A stretch of 64,000 bases of DNA from contig NZ_CP028897.1 in NCBI RefSeq assembly GCF_003072645.1, positions 4,875,501 through 4,939,500 of the forward strand, read 5' to 3'. The position numbers and the translations under genes are program-made. Positions 37,224-46,348 of the stretch are shown one piece after another. How positions within the stretch are numbered: position 1 is the stretch's first letter; each line of letters starts with the position of its first letter. Under the pieces are notes generated by a model, which worked only from the letters and a program-made list of their open reading frames with translations, was not told where the DNA came from and made no database searches. The stretch is from Dongshaea marina (GTDB lineage: Bacteria; Pseudomonadota; Gammaproteobacteria; Enterobacterales; Aeromonadaceae).

Positions 37224-38060
37224 CTAGCTTGTCAGCATCTCGGCAAGTGCATTGCCCTGCTGATGCAGCTCTTCTAACTGTGGTGCCAATGTTTCAGGAT
37301 CGACACCCAGGTGTTCGGCCAGTGGTTTAGGAAAGCGTTTCACGATAAGCTCAGCCGGAACGCCGGCATCCCAGGCAAAAGAGACAAATACAGAGAGCCG
37401 GATTAAGACAGCCTCTGAGCTCACCTCTTCGTGCTGGAGTGGATTCAACTGCTTCGCAATCGCGTCAATGAAGGTTTGAGACAGGCTCCATTGCCGCGCC
37501 AGTTCGGCTCCGACCTGGCTGTAGTCAAATCCAAGCAGCTCTCTTTGGGCCTCAACTCTGCTGGCCCCCTGCTCCATGCTGATAGAGATCAGACCCGCCT
37601 CTTCGGGGAGAGCAGATTGAATCAACAGCTCTCCGATATCATGCAGCAGGGCGCAGGTAAAAGCGGTTTCCGGCTCAATCTGCACAGCACTGCTCTGAGC
37701 GGCCAGAGTCCGGGCTATGGTTGCGACCTGAAAAGTATCTGTCCAGAATTTCTGAATATTAAAATCTGAGCTTATCTTAAAGCCACCCGACAGGCTCGCA
37801 GCGACAACCAGGGAGCGTAAGCGGGCAAATCCGATCCGGATCACCGCCTGCTCGACTGAAGCAACCTCTTTGCCACGGCGATAGGCTGCCGAGTTGGCCA
37901 TACGAAGTACTTTGGCACTGATCACCTGATCCATAGCGATTTTTTCAGCAATTTTTCCGATATCACTATTCTCGTCATTAAAGCTGTCCATTAACTCATG
38001 CATCAGCTTAGGAATGACGGGTAGCTCTTTGATTTTCTGAAAAACTTGCAGGACATCCAT
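37224..38060 (-). CDS. HDOD domain protein
   Basis: 278 residues, a single HDOD domain (HD-related output domain lacking the full metal site): LPVIPKLMHELMDSFNDENSDIGKIAEKIAMDQVISAKVLRMANSAAY, EQAVIRIGFARLRSLVVAASL and FTCALLHDIGELLIQSALPEEA, the last with an HD pair. HDOD proteins act in signalling and cell-cycle or biofilm control, often without known enzymatic activity. It stands alone without receiver or GGDEF domain. Likely in an operon with the downstream malZ, although a functional link is not obvious. Confidence 0.88.
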   Translation of the reverse strand: MDVLQVFQKIKELPVIPKLMHELMDSFNDENSDIGKIAEKIAMDQVISAKVLRMANSAAYRRGKEVASVEQAVIRIGFARLRSLVVAASLSGGFKISSDFNIQKFWTDTFQVATIARTLAAQSSAVQIEPETAFTCALLHDIGELLIQSALPEEAGLISISMEQGASRVEAQRELLGFDYSQVGAELARQWSLSQTFIDAIAKQLNPLQHEEVSSEAVLIRLSVFVSFAWDAGVPAELIVKRFPKPLAEHLGVDPETLAPQLEELHQQGNALAEMLTS

Positions 38061-38171
38061 TTAGCAGACCTTACAAAGTATCGCTCATATAGTTCTTAGT
38101 GTAATCGCTTCGGTTACAAGCTGACCATTTCACAGTGATTAAATTGGGGGCATTCTAACAAAAAAGCGATC

Positions 38172-39086
38172 TCAGAGTGAGACAAAATGCTCAGGCTTGA
38201 GCCGTGATTCCCCCTGCCAGCGGTAGCAAACCAGCTGGTTATCGGCGCTGTAATCAAGGCAGGCAATATAGGGGGTCATCAGTCTTGGGGGCCCGCTTAA
38301 CCAGTAGTGACCGATAAACAGGGGCCTTGTGTCATCATAACCGCATAGTGAGGCTTTGATTGGGGTATTGGGGATCTGAAGTTGCTGACCGCTTGGAACC
38401 AAAGCCACGTCGCGATAGCTCGGATGATTGTTCATCCACCAGCGGACTCTGATATCCCGTCGCGGGTTACTGTACTTGTCCTGAAAGAAGCAGCCCTCTG
38501 GGAGCATCAGCTCCGGCCCCTTCAGCAGAGATTCGATCGCCTGCCACTCGGCACTCCCCCGGTGGGCAGAAGCCAGCAAAAATGCCTGATTGAGATGATA
38601 GCCGTTGGACAGCAGGGGCCGAACAAGAGCCAGGCTTGCAGGATGCCAGCAGGCATGGATCACCCTTAGTTTTCCATTATCGATAAACAGAGGTCTTCGC
38701 AGCAGCCAGTCGATAATTTCCCGGTATGCTTTAGGGTCTGCCGCATACTCACTCAGGAATGCACTGTGCTGGCGATTGTTCTTATCGTTATGCGGACGCA
38801 GGAAGTGACCATGGCGGTTTGGGTCCTCGGTTGCGTAACAGATGGCATTGTATTCATGATTTCCCAGGACCAGTTGAGCCGCTCCCTGATCAACCATGGC
38901 GCGCACCAGCTCAATGGTTTTACGCTGTGCCTTGCCCTGATCAATCAGATCACCGGCAAAGATAAGCTGCCGCTCAGGGTGGCGAAAGCATCCGTTACTC
39001 TGCCGGTATCCCAACTTGTGCAGCAACAGGCACAGCTGTTCATAACGACCATGGACATCACCGATCAGATCAAAACCACTATTCAT
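38172..39086 (-). CDS. Metallophosphoesterase, PPP/PrpE-like
   Basis: 304 residues from the ATG at 39086 (GGGAG six bases upstream; ATG 39092 is the alternative). The calcineurin-like metal motifs are complete: DLIGDVHGRYEQL, FAGDLIDQG, LVLGNHEYN and, further on, VIHACWHP and FIGHYW. This layout is that of protein phosphatase/diadenosine tetraphosphatase-like enzymes. The substrate, phosphoprotein or dinucleotide, cannot be decided. It overlaps creA by 8 bases and is part of a minus-strand run from the DksA-like gene to malZ. Confidence 0.88.
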   Translation of the reverse strand: MNSGFDLIGDVHGRYEQLCLLLHKLGYRQSNGCFRHPERQLIFAGDLIDQGKAQRKTIELVRAMVDQGAAQLVLGNHEYNAICYATEDPNRHGHFLRPHNDKNNRQHSAFLSEYAADPKAYREIIDWLLRRPLFIDNGKLRVIHACWHPASLALVRPLLSNGYHLNQAFLLASAHRGSAEWQAIESLLKGPELMLPEGCFFQDKYSNPRRDIRVRWWMNNHPSYRDVALVPSGQQLQIPNTPIKASLCGYDDTRPLFIGHYWLSGPPRLMTPYIACLDYSADNQLVCYRWQGESRLKPEHFVSL

Positions 39087-39564
39087 CTGCATCTCCCGAC
39101 CAGGGACGGATCGGCACCACACTCAGGGCACTCTTGTAGGAGCCATCCACCAGCTTGGTGCTATAGGTCAGGTACACCAGGGCGTGACGTTTTTTGTCAA
39201 AAAACCGCACAACTTTCTGATGCTTAAACACCAGGGAGGTGCGCACGCTAAATACTTTCTCCCCCTGTTCAAGGGGCTTTTGATAGTGAATTTTTCCAAG
39301 CTGCTTACAGGCAATTGAGGCATGAGCCCTGTCTTCGGCGATGCCAAGAGCTCCTTTGACCCCACCGGTCACCGGTCTTGACAGGTAGCAGCTGATCCCG
39401 GAGATATCCGGATCGTCAAAAACCTCAATCACTATCTTCTGATTGGGACCAAACAGTTTAAACGCCGTATCCACTGAGCCGATCCGCTCGGCCTTATTTG
39501 CCAAACTCACCGGGCTCCAGGCGAACGCTATCGCAACCAATAAAACAGACAGGCGTTTAAACAT
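39079..39564 (-). CDS. creA: CreA family periplasmic protein
   Basis: 161 residues with a signal peptide (MFKRLSVLLVAIAFAWSPVSLA). The mature part closely follows CreA: ERIGSVDTAFKLFGPNQKIVIEVFDDPDISGISCYLSRPVTGGVKGALGIAEDRAHASIACKQLG and SLVFKHQKVVRFFDKKRHALVYLTYS. The two Cys residues probably form a disulfide. The family is conserved in gammaproteobacteria; function unknown. The creBCD regulatory genes that follow it in enterics are absent here. Confidence 0.9.
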   Translation of the reverse strand: MFKRLSVLLVAIAFAWSPVSLANKAERIGSVDTAFKLFGPNQKIVIEVFDDPDISGISCYLSRPVTGGVKGALGIAEDRAHASIACKQLGKIHYQKPLEQGEKVFSVRTSLVFKHQKVVRFFDKKRHALVYLTYSTKLVDGSYKSALSVVPIRPWSGDADE

Positions 39565-39588
39565 CTTAGTGTCCTTCTCTGAGGTGAA

Positions 39589-39975
39589 TTACCCCGCTTT
39601 GGGCATCATGTGCATCTGGGCAATCTCATGGGCACTCTGGCAGTCGATGCACAGCACCGAATCCGGGCGGGCACGCAACCGCTTGAAAGAGATCTCCTCG
39701 CCACAAGAATCACAATAACCGAAATCGTCACTCTCTACACGACGCAGTGCCAGCTTTAGCTCCACCAGGTGACCCTTATCATGCTGAATACGATTGAGCT
39801 CCAGACGACGGGTCTCCTCAACACTGGCACGATCCACCTCATCAAACAGCTCATTGGTATCCGTGGACACCGCATCCTGACTATGGGCACTGAGACGCTC
39901 TTCAATATCCTGGATCTGAGTGACGATCTGTTCTCTGATCTGCTCCCGCTGAGCCGTTGTCAGTACTTCACACAT
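39589..39975 (-). CDS. DksA/TraR-family zinc-finger protein
   Basis: 128 residues. An N-terminal coiled coil (REQIREQIVTQIQDIEERL...ETRRLELNRIQHDKGHLVELKLALRRVE) carries at its tip DEVDRAS, which matches the D-x-x-D-x-A tip motif (Asp45, Asp48, Ala50) that DksA inserts into the RNA polymerase secondary channel. The zinc finger CDSCGEEI...CIDCQSAHE has Cys88, Cys91, Cys109 and Cys112. The protein is about 20 residues shorter than DksA itself, so it is probably a second, DksA-like factor. It starts a minus-strand run and is divergent from ubiD. Confidence 0.88.
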   Translation of the reverse strand: MCEVLTTAQREQIREQIVTQIQDIEERLSAHSQDAVSTDTNELFDEVDRASVEETRRLELNRIQHDKGHLVELKLALRRVESDDFGYCDSCGEEISFKRLRARPDSVLCIDCQSAHEIAQMHMMPKAG

Positions 39976-40202
39976 AGTAACTTCCTTAAAATAACAACTT
40001 TTGATTCGATACGAGTACGCAAGGACTCCTATATGGGGACAGTTGATCCCGCTATAAAGCCCTTTGCCCAGAGTTTTTGTGATTCATCGCGACAAGTTGC
40101 AAAAAGTTGAGTAAATTACTCAGGAAAATGACCATAGAATTTGGCTTGCAGGTTTCATCCAGCGCTATAATGGGCCAACACCAAACAAGTGACGAAATAC
40201 AG

Positions 40203-41675
40203 ATGGCATATCAGGATCTGCGAGACTTCCTCAGGCAACTGGAAGAGCTTGGCCAGTTAAAACGCATCACCCAGCCAGTCGATCCCAATCTTGAGATCAC
40301 TGAGATTTGCGACAGAACCCTCAAGTCAAAGGGGCCGGCCCTGCTTTTTGAAAATCCCAAGGGATCAACCATTCCACTGTTGGGTAATCTGTTTGGCACT
40401 CCGGAACGAGTCGCGATGGCGATGGGGCGCGAAGATCTGGCCGGACTAAGAGAGGTCGGTCAGTGGCTCTCCTACCTTAAAGAGCCGGAGCCCCCCAAAG
40501 GCCTCAAGGAGCTGTTTGCCAAGTGGCCTATTTTCAAACAGATCCTGAATATGCCTCTCAAGCGGGTCAAACATGCCCCTTGCCAGGAGCTGATCTTAAC
40601 CGGTGATGAGGTCGATCTGACCCGGTTACCGATCCAAACCTGCTGGCCGGGGGATGTCGCTCCCCTGGTCACCTGGGGATTGACGATCACCAAGGGACCC
40701 TATCGCAAGCGGCAGAACCTTGGAATCTATCGTCAGCAGCTGCTGGGGAAAAATAAGCTGATCATGCGCTGGCTATCCCACCGGGGTGGCGCTCTGGACT
40801 TCAGAGAGTGGTGTGAAAACCATCCGGGCGAGCGCTTCCCGGTCGCTGTGGCTCTGGGGGCCGATCCCGCAACCATCCTGGGGGCCGTGACTCCTGTCCC
40901 CGATACCCTGTCTGAATACGCCTTTGCCGGTTTGCTCCGGGGAGGAAGAACCGAGGTCACCAGCTGCCTCTCCTGCGATCTGGATGTCCCGGCCCGGGCC
41001 GAGGTGATTCTGGAGGGCTATATTGATCCGACAGAGGAGGCTGCAGAAGGCCCCTATGGGGATCACACCGGCTATTACAATGAAGTCGAGACCTTTCCGG
41101 TGTTTACCGTCACCCACATGACGATGCGCAAAGATCCCATCTATCACTCCACCTATACGGGAAGGCCACCGGATGAACCCGCAATCTTAGGAGTTGCCCT
41201 CAACGAGGTATTTATTCCGATCCTGCAAAAGCAGTTCCCGGAGATCACCGATTTTTACCTCCCTCCGGAAGGATGTTCCTACCGGATGGCGGTTGTGACT
41301 ATGAAAAAGAGCTACCCGGGTCATGCTAAACGCGTCATGATGGGAGTCTGGTCGTTCTTACGTCAATTTATGTACACCAAGTTTGTCATCGTCTGTGATG
41401 ATGATGTGAATGCCAGGGACTGGAACGATGTGATCTGGGCGATCACCACCCGCATGGATCCGGCTCGGGATACCACCCTGATCGAGAATACTCCGATCGA
41501 TTATCTTGATTTTGCCTCCCCCATCTCAGGGCTGGGCTCTAAGATGGGGCTGGATGCCACCAACAAGTGGCCGGGAGAGACCAATCGGGAGTGGGGTACC
41601 AGTATCGTCATGGATGAGGAGGTTAAGCAGCGTGTGGATGCCCTGTGGGATGAGCTGAATATTTTTGATAACTAG
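40203..41675 (+). CDS. ubiD: UbiD, 3-octaprenyl-4-hydroxybenzoate decarboxylase
   Basis: 490 residues from the ATG at 40203, where the family N-terminus [22 protein letters not shown] begins; longer frames (40107, 40170) add unrelated sequence. The ribosome site is weak. UbiD uses prenylated FMN from UbiX to decarboxylate the ubiquinone precursor. The typical [39 protein letters not shown] and [11 protein letters not shown] segments, the last with the catalytic Glu region, and [21 protein letters not shown] are intact. Followed by fre, the same order as in Escherichia coli. A hairpin CGTCACT/AGTGACG (41676-41694) lies just after the stop. Confidence 0.96.
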   Translation: MAYQDLRDFLRQLEELGQLKRITQPVDPNLEITEICDRTLKSKGPALLFENPKGSTIPLLGNLFGTPERVAMAMGREDLAGLREVGQWLSYLKEPEPPKGLKELFAKWPIFKQILNMPLKRVKHAPCQELILTGDEVDLTRLPIQTCWPGDVAPLVTWGLTITKGPYRKRQNLGIYRQQLLGKNKLIMRWLSHRGGALDFREWCENHPGERFPVAVALGADPATILGAVTPVPDTLSEYAFAGLLRGGRTEVTSCLSCDLDVPARAEVILEGYIDPTEEAAEGPYGDHTGYYNEVETFPVFTVTHMTMRKDPIYHSTYTGRPPDEPAILGVALNEVFIPILQKQFPEITDFYLPPEGCSYRMAVVTMKKSYPGHAKRVMMGVWSFLRQFMYTKFVIVCDDDVNARDWNDVIWAITTRMDPARDTTLIENTPIDYLDFASPISGLGSKMGLDATNKWPGETNREWGTSIVMDEEVKQRVDALWDELNIFDN

Positions 41676-41790
41676 CGTCACTCAGCAAGTGACGACAGGT
41701 CATCCCGAGCGTTGAACATGCATCAAACCCGAATGATCCCCTGTTAATTTAACCGGCAGATGCCAGATATCTGCCTCCTGGAGAAACCAT

Positions 41791-42486
41791 ATGCAGCAGT
41801 ACCAATGCAAAGTAACAGTGCTGGAGCCCTATGATGAGAGCACCTGGCATGTTTGTCTGACTCCCGCAGAGCCCGTCGAATTCAGGGCGGGCCAATACCT
41901 TCAGGTGGTCATGGGTGATAAGGATAAGCGACCCTTTTCTATCGCCAATGCTCCGGGCCTGGCTGGTACTCTGGAACTGCAGATAGGTGCTCCCGAAGGG
42001 AATAGCTACGCCTCGCAGGTTATAGAGAAGATGCAGCAGCAAAAAGAGGTGGTAATTGAGGCCGGACTGGGAACGGCTCACCTTCAATCCAGCTCTGAGA
42101 GCCCGATCATTCTGGTGGCAGGAGGAACCGGATTTGCCTACTGCCGGGCCATTGCAGAGCAGCTGTTAGCCAATGGCCATGAGCAGGAGATCCTGCTCTA
42201 CTGGGGCGTTCATACTCCGGAAAAGCTCTACGATATGCCAGCTATTGAGCGCTATCAGCAACTTACGGGCTTTAAGTTTATCCCTGTCATTGATAACCAG
42301 GCCTGTGAATGGGATGGGGCAAGAGGAACCGTGCTGGATAAGCTATTTGCTGATGAGCTACAACTCGACCAATACGATATCTATGTTGCGGGTCGTTTTG
42401 AGATGGCAAAGGCACTCAGAGAAAAAATGGCTCAGCTTGGAATCGGCTCTGAGCGCCTTTATGGAGATGCTTTCTCGTTTATCTAA
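41791..42486 (+). CDS. fre: NAD(P)H-flavin reductase
   Basis: 231 residues of the ferredoxin-reductase superfamily, Fre/LuxG type: flavin-binding RPFSIANAPG and nucleotide-binding ILVAGGTGFAYCRAIAEQLL, then LLYWGVHTPEKLYD and IYVAGRFEMAKALREKM. It reduces free FMN or riboflavin with NAD(P)H; in several bacteria it supports UbiD/UbiX and iron release. A GGAG ribosome site sits ahead of the ATG. Second gene of the ubiD-fre pair, 115 bases after ubiD. A long hairpin follows (42496-42535). Confidence 0.94.
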   Translation: MQQYQCKVTVLEPYDESTWHVCLTPAEPVEFRAGQYLQVVMGDKDKRPFSIANAPGLAGTLELQIGAPEGNSYASQVIEKMQQQKEVVIEAGLGTAHLQSSSESPIILVAGGTGFAYCRAIAEQLLANGHEQEILLYWGVHTPEKLYDMPAIERYQQLTGFKFIPVIDNQACEWDGARGTVLDKLFADELQLDQYDIYVAGRFEMAKALREKMAQLGIGSERLYGDAFSFI

Positions 42487-42495
42487 ACCCCGGGA

Positions 42496-42535
42496 GATGA
42501 CGTTTCACCTTGCTAACCAAGCCTGAAACGTCATC
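42496..42535. repeat. 40-bp perfect hairpin between convergent genes
   Basis: GATGACGTTTCA and TGAAACGTCATC are perfect 12-bp arms around a 16-base loop that itself holds CTTG/CAAG. No T-run follows. The inner ten bases TGACGTTTCA equal part of the MITE terminal repeat. It may be a bidirectional transcription stop for fre and the Lrp gene, or a MITE-derived remnant. Confidence 0.6.
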
Positions 42536-42540
42536 AAGGT

Positions 42541-43017
42541 CTACTTTTCCCGACTGACAAAACAGGGAAGGGTCCGACTGTGCAGATGCTCAAATACCAG
42601 GGAGGTTTCGATATCTGCAACCTCATCACGGGTACTAAACTGATCAAAAACAAAATTACGCAGGTGATCGGTGTCAGACACACAGATATGCACCAGGATA
42701 TCTCTCTGTCCACCGATCTGGTAGAGGTTGATCACCTCTGGAAGTCCCACAACCGCATCGGTAAAGTTGTCGACGATATCGCGATTATGCTGCTTTAAGC
42801 TGATCGCAACCATCGCCTGAAAATGCCCGCCGAGTGCCTTGTAGTCCACATCGGAATAAGCGCCTTTCAACACATTATCATTTTGTAAGCGACGGACTCG
42901 CTCCAAACAGGTTGAGGGAGCAACGCCGACTTTAGCAGCAAGGTCTTTATTGGTGATGCCTGCATCCTGAAACAGGTGTGCCAATATATCCAGGTCCAGT
43001 TGATCTAATGCTTTCAT
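42541..43017 (-). CDS. Lrp/AsnC-family transcriptional regulator
   Basis: 158 residues: N-terminal helix-turn-helix (LDQLDLDILAHLFQDAGITNKDLAAKVGVAPSTCLERVRRLQNDNVLKGAYS) and C-terminal RAM/Lrp ligand domain (AMVAISLKQHNRDIVDNFTDAVVGLPEVINLYQIGGQRDILVHICV, SLVFEHL). The family senses amino acids and controls their metabolism and transport. No obvious target gene lies next to it: fre converges and a large non-coding region is upstream. Confidence 0.92.
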   Translation of the reverse strand: MKALDQLDLDILAHLFQDAGITNKDLAAKVGVAPSTCLERVRRLQNDNVLKGAYSDVDYKALGGHFQAMVAISLKQHNRDIVDNFTDAVVGLPEVINLYQIGGQRDILVHICVSDTDHLRNFVFDQFSTRDEVADIETSLVFEHLHSRTLPCFVSREK

Positions 43018-43780
43018 TACCCCTCCGCTTGATTACCTTTGGCTAACCATTCAATACGCTAAGTCTCCAGAGCCACAATTCACTTTACCCGCAACCTCCA
43101 TGGATGAACAGTGGTTTTTTGTCGCATACCCAACATTATCATTACCAAGTCGTCACAAATCCGTATATTCAGCGAGTCTGAGCCTGGGTTTACCCCGGGT
43201 AACACAGGGTATCCACCCCCATTAAAACCTCATATAATCAATAGGTTAAGGTGTTCCAATAATCATATAAAAAAATCATAGAAGAGTTTTATTCTGTTAC
43301 CTTAAGGCATCGAAACTTTACAAATTGAAAAGGGTAGACACCAGAATCCTGGCAGGAAAAAATGAATTTTTTTTAGGTTATTGTGCATAACAAGTGCATA
43401 AATACCCCCCACGAAACCGACTCGCCGGCCAGTCCTCTTTGGATGTTAGCCAGTAAATGAACAAGAGATTCATGAAAATCGTGTCATTTTTTTGATAATT
43501 AAGGCGTCAGGTATTGTCGCAACGAACCATAAAGCAGCACAGGAGAGACCCATACGAGAATGACGCATGAACAAGCAAACACTCAAAGTCTTGCTGGTGA
43601 TATCATTGGAAGGCGCGGGTTTATCAGGGGACTTTCTGGCAGATCCTATATTTTCTAAGATCTGCCGGAAAAAGTAGAATGGCAGGGAGCCAAAGACTGA
43701 GCCAAAACAAAAACGCTATGAACAAGTTAGATAAAACGCAGCGATAGAAAAAGGCACAGCACTATACTTCATCAAGGATG
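43018..43780. other. 763-base region with almost no coding potential
   Basis: Between the Lrp gene start and the PAS-LuxR gene end. It contains a 13-bp palindrome TTACCCCGGGTAA (43190-43202), two direct repeats GTGCATAA (43383-43390 and 43394-43401) one helical turn apart, and a doubtful 32-codon frame at 43560. I could not assign a gene or RNA. The Lrp promoter must be at its left end. Confidence 0.5.
43560..43658 (+). CDS. Doubtful small open frame, 32 residues
   Basis: ATG at 43560, with AGGAGAG some 13 bases upstream (rather far). The product would read MTHEQANTQSLAGDIIGRR then GFIRGLSGRSYIF. A second, overlapping frame from the ATG at 43567 encodes 36 residues. Neither is recognised. 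It lies in an otherwise empty region and runs toward the PAS-LuxR gene. Reported only because of the ribosome-like site and position. Confidence 0.2.
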   Translation: MTHEQANTQSLAGDIIGRRGFIRGLSGRSYIF

Positions 43781-44437
43781 CTAAAAGCGGTAAAACACTT
43801 CAAGTGGCATATTATCAGCCATGCCATGAGATAATACATACTCGACCAGTTCACTACGCCTGGAGCACCCGGTACGCTTGTTGAGGCGGTTGATCCGCTT
43901 CTTTACCGCATCGACTGAAACATCCAGTAGATTAGCAACATCACGGTTGTTATAGCCACAAAAAACCAAAAACAGCGTCGTTAATTCCGAGTCAGTAAAA
44001 TCTCCGACTTGCCGGCCAATAGAGATACTATTGAATCCAAATTTATCATGCAGCCGCCGAATGAACTCTAATTGCAGGCTATTTTCATCAACCTTCTGGG
44101 AGCTGGTATAAGTCCCGATAATCTCTGAGAGCTTATTACGCACAACCTCTTTATGGGTTAGCATAAAGACTTGATCTCCATCGGCATTTTTGAATAATTC
44201 AAAAACCCGGTAGCTCTGCCCGTTGAGAATGTCTTTCTCATGCCTGATATATAGCTCAGAGAGCTCAGCCCACGGCATCTCATCATCGCGACGACCAATA
44301 ACATCTTCTAATCGATTGAACCCTGAGGCCTTAATAAAATTGTTATTGCAAGCGAGAAATCGATGCTCAGTATCTTTGAGGAGGTGAATCCCGGTATTAT
44401 ATGGGATCAGTTCACCCTTAAATCGTCCATATTCCAT
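43781..44437 (-). CDS. PAS-LuxR transcriptional regulator
   Basis: 218 residues. A PAS domain (about 10-110) reads GIHLLKDTEHRFLACNNNFIKASGFNRLEDVIGRRDDEMPWAE and FMLTHKEVVRNKLSEIIGTYTSSQ. The C-terminal LuxR/GerE helix-turn-helix (about 148-205) reads FTDSELTTLFLVFCGYNNRDVANLLDVSVDAVKKRINRLNKRTGC. It is not a receiver-type response regulator and has no autoinducer-binding domain. The PAS ligand is unknown. Long non-coding stretches flank it on both sides (763 and 367 bases). The divergent short-chain dehydrogenase gene is a possible target. Confidence 0.82.
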   Translation of the reverse strand: MEYGRFKGELIPYNTGIHLLKDTEHRFLACNNNFIKASGFNRLEDVIGRRDDEMPWAELSELYIRHEKDILNGQSYRVFELFKNADGDQVFMLTHKEVVRNKLSEIIGTYTSSQKVDENSLQLEFIRRLHDKFGFNSISIGRQVGDFTDSELTTLFLVFCGYNNRDVANLLDVSVDAVKKRINRLNKRTGCSRRSELVEYVLSHGMADNMPLEVFYRF

Positions 44438-44804
44438 GGAATGCTTACTCCGGTGATCGATCGGATTTTATATTTTGGGTTGTTTTCTTATACGCCGATC
44501 AATCTCCACCCTCAATCTCTGTAATTCTGAGCTTATTGAATAGAGAGGCAAAGTAGCACCCGGGCTGATAATTAAATTGAGCTTGCATACAGCGGATATT
44601 CAGAATTAATCAAAGAATATTTATGCAGTTATTCACCGCCCACCATGGATTGCCATATGAAGCCATACCACACCCGATGATCCGGGAGTCACCAGACAGA
44701 ATGTTCCAATACTTATAGGCTTTGTCCCCAATTATATGACTAGCAATCAGCCTGAAGGCTGGTATAAAAACAGAAAAACAAGCTAAAACTCAACAGGATT
44801 AACT
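44438..44804. other. Divergent intergenic region
   Basis: 367 AT-rich bases between the PAS-LuxR and SDR genes; both promoters should be here. No strong operator or repeat recognised. Confidence 0.45.
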
Positions 44805-45596
44805 ATGAGACTGGTAGGGAAAAAAGCGTTTATTACCGGCGCAACCTCTGGCATTGGGTTAGCGATAGCCATACGCTTTGCCGAAGAGGGAGCCGATGTG
44901 GCAATCAATGGTCGTGATCGCGACAAGTTAACCCGGATCAATCGCGAATACTTTAACGGAAAAGCCCTGGAGGTGGTCGCCGATCTGAGTTCAGTTCAGG
45001 ATATCCGCGATGCATTCCAGCAGATCCGTCAGCAGTTTGGCAGACTGGACACACTGGTGGTCAATGCAGGAGTCTATCAACTCAAGTCTGCATGCGATAT
45101 CACAGAGAAAGAGTTCGACTCAATGTTTGAGCTGAATGTGAAGGGAGCATTTTTTACCATGCAGCAATCTCTTCCTCTACTCAATGAGAGCGCTTCGGTC
45201 ATAACCATCTCTTCGGTTGCGGCGCAGCTCGCCAGCTGGAACCAGACCGCCTATAACGCATCGAAGGCAGCGCTAAGCTCCCTGACAAAGAGTTTTGCCT
45301 GCGGCCTGGCCCACAAAAAAATTCGGGTCAACTCCATCTCACCAGGCCTGACAGATACCCCGATTTGGGAAAAGGTAGACTATAGGGCACAGGCGGAACA
45401 GGCAGCCGAGCGATCTCCACTAGGACGTCAATGCACCCCACAAGAGGTTACCGCCTCCGCAGTGTTTCTCGCCAGTGATGAATCCGCCTTTATGACGACC
45501 AGTGATCTGCTTATGGATGGTGGCAGAGCTCATATTCAGGACCCTGCAGGCTGGGGGAGCAGAAATTGTCCTAAAAAATCCTATTCCCCCTCTTGA
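44805..45596 (+). CDS. Short-chain dehydrogenase/reductase
   Basis: 263 residues, classical SDR. Cofactor motif TGATSGIG (residues 11-18), NAG in VVNAGVY, and the catalytic Ser-Tyr-Lys in TISSVAAQLASWNQTAYNASK are all present. The Arg after the first strand (INGRDRDK) suggests NADP. The C-terminal motif SPGLTDTPIW and MTTSDLLMDGG is standard, followed by an unusual extra tail AHIQDPAGWGSRNCPKKSYSPS. Substrate unknown. The MerR-type regulator gene 54 bases downstream may be in the same unit. Confidence 0.88.
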   Translation: MRLVGKKAFITGATSGIGLAIAIRFAEEGADVAINGRDRDKLTRINREYFNGKALEVVADLSSVQDIRDAFQQIRQQFGRLDTLVVNAGVYQLKSACDITEKEFDSMFELNVKGAFFTMQQSLPLLNESASVITISSVAAQLASWNQTAYNASKAALSSLTKSFACGLAHKKIRVNSISPGLTDTPIWEKVDYRAQAEQAAERSPLGRQCTPQEVTASAVFLASDESAFMTTSDLLMDGGRAHIQDPAGWGSRNCPKKSYSPS

Positions 45597-45650
45597 GCTG
45601 TCTATAACTGACACCTTTATTCTGGGGAGAATCAGTCGAGGAGCACCTTA

Positions 45651-46274
45651 ATGGCATCGATCAAAACCTTATGTCAGCAGCATGAAATCAGCCGGGCTAC
45701 CCTGCTCTACTATGAAGATCAAGGGTTATTAACCCCCGCCCGGCGACCCAATGGCTACAGATGGTATGACTCTCTCCAGCAGCAAAAGCTTGAACGGATC
45801 AGGGCTCTGCGAGCTCTTGGCTTCAGCCTAGAAAGCATAGCTCCCTTGATTAAACAGGAGCTGCCACTTGATCTATGTCTCCTGCAAAGCCAGATAGAGA
45901 AGCTAACCCTTGAGATAGCTTCTCTATCTCAGCAGCGCGCCTCACTGATAGAACTGCTAACTCAACAACAAGAGGAACCTCAGAAGATGATCAGTGAGAA
46001 AAAATGGCAAGCGATCCTTGGATCTATGGGCCTTAGCAAAACGCAAATCGAAACCTGGCTTGAGTTATTCTCCCCCCGACTCAAAGAGGATGCCGAAGAG
46101 ATGCAGCCTCCAAAGCTCACCAAGCAGCAACTTGAGGAGCTCCATCAGCTACACAGTATCCTCTCTCAGAATCATGCTCACTCCAATCAGCTTGGTTTAA
46201 GTGAACATGAGCTCTCCGAGATCCACAGCTTGCATGAGAAAATCACTCAGCAGCACCAGAGCTGGCAGGATTAA
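45651..46274 (+). CDS. MerR-family transcriptional regulator
   Basis: 207 residues. The N-terminal MerR helix-turn-helix and wing (IKTLCQQHEISRATLLYYEDQGLLTPARRPNGYRWYDSLQQQKLERIRALRALGFSLESIAPLI) is followed by a coiled coil and a Gln/Glu/Leu-rich C-terminal helical region (residues 120-205) probably binding the effector. No metal-binding Cys pattern, so not a mercury or metal sensor. The Leu-Tyr-Tyr-Glu motif is typical. It may control itself or the SDR gene upstream. A terminator follows. Confidence 0.88.
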   Translation: MASIKTLCQQHEISRATLLYYEDQGLLTPARRPNGYRWYDSLQQQKLERIRALRALGFSLESIAPLIKQELPLDLCLLQSQIEKLTLEIASLSQQRASLIELLTQQQEEPQKMISEKKWQAILGSMGLSKTQIETWLELFSPRLKEDAEEMQPPKLTKQQLEELHQLHSILSQNHAHSNQLGLSEHELSEIHSLHEKITQQHQSWQD

Positions 46275-46299
46275 CCAGGGCAGGCTCAAAAATACATTC

Positions 46300-46335
46300 A
46301 ATAGCCCATGGGTAGCTCCCGGGCTATTTTTCTTT
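46300..46335 (+). terminator. Terminator after the MerR gene
   Basis: AATAGCCC (46300-46307) pairs with GGGCTATT (46321-46328), then TTTCTTTATT. It lies between the MerR gene and the convergent acetyltransferase gene and may act on both. Confidence 0.8.
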
Positions 46336-46348
46336 ATTCCCCCTAAGC

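Noticed and set aside
43660-43830. Plus-strand protein-like stretch running into the PAS-LuxR gene, possibly a decayed gene
   Set aside because: The protein-like part is antisense to the end of the LuxR gene and the remainder has several stops. Chance reading.
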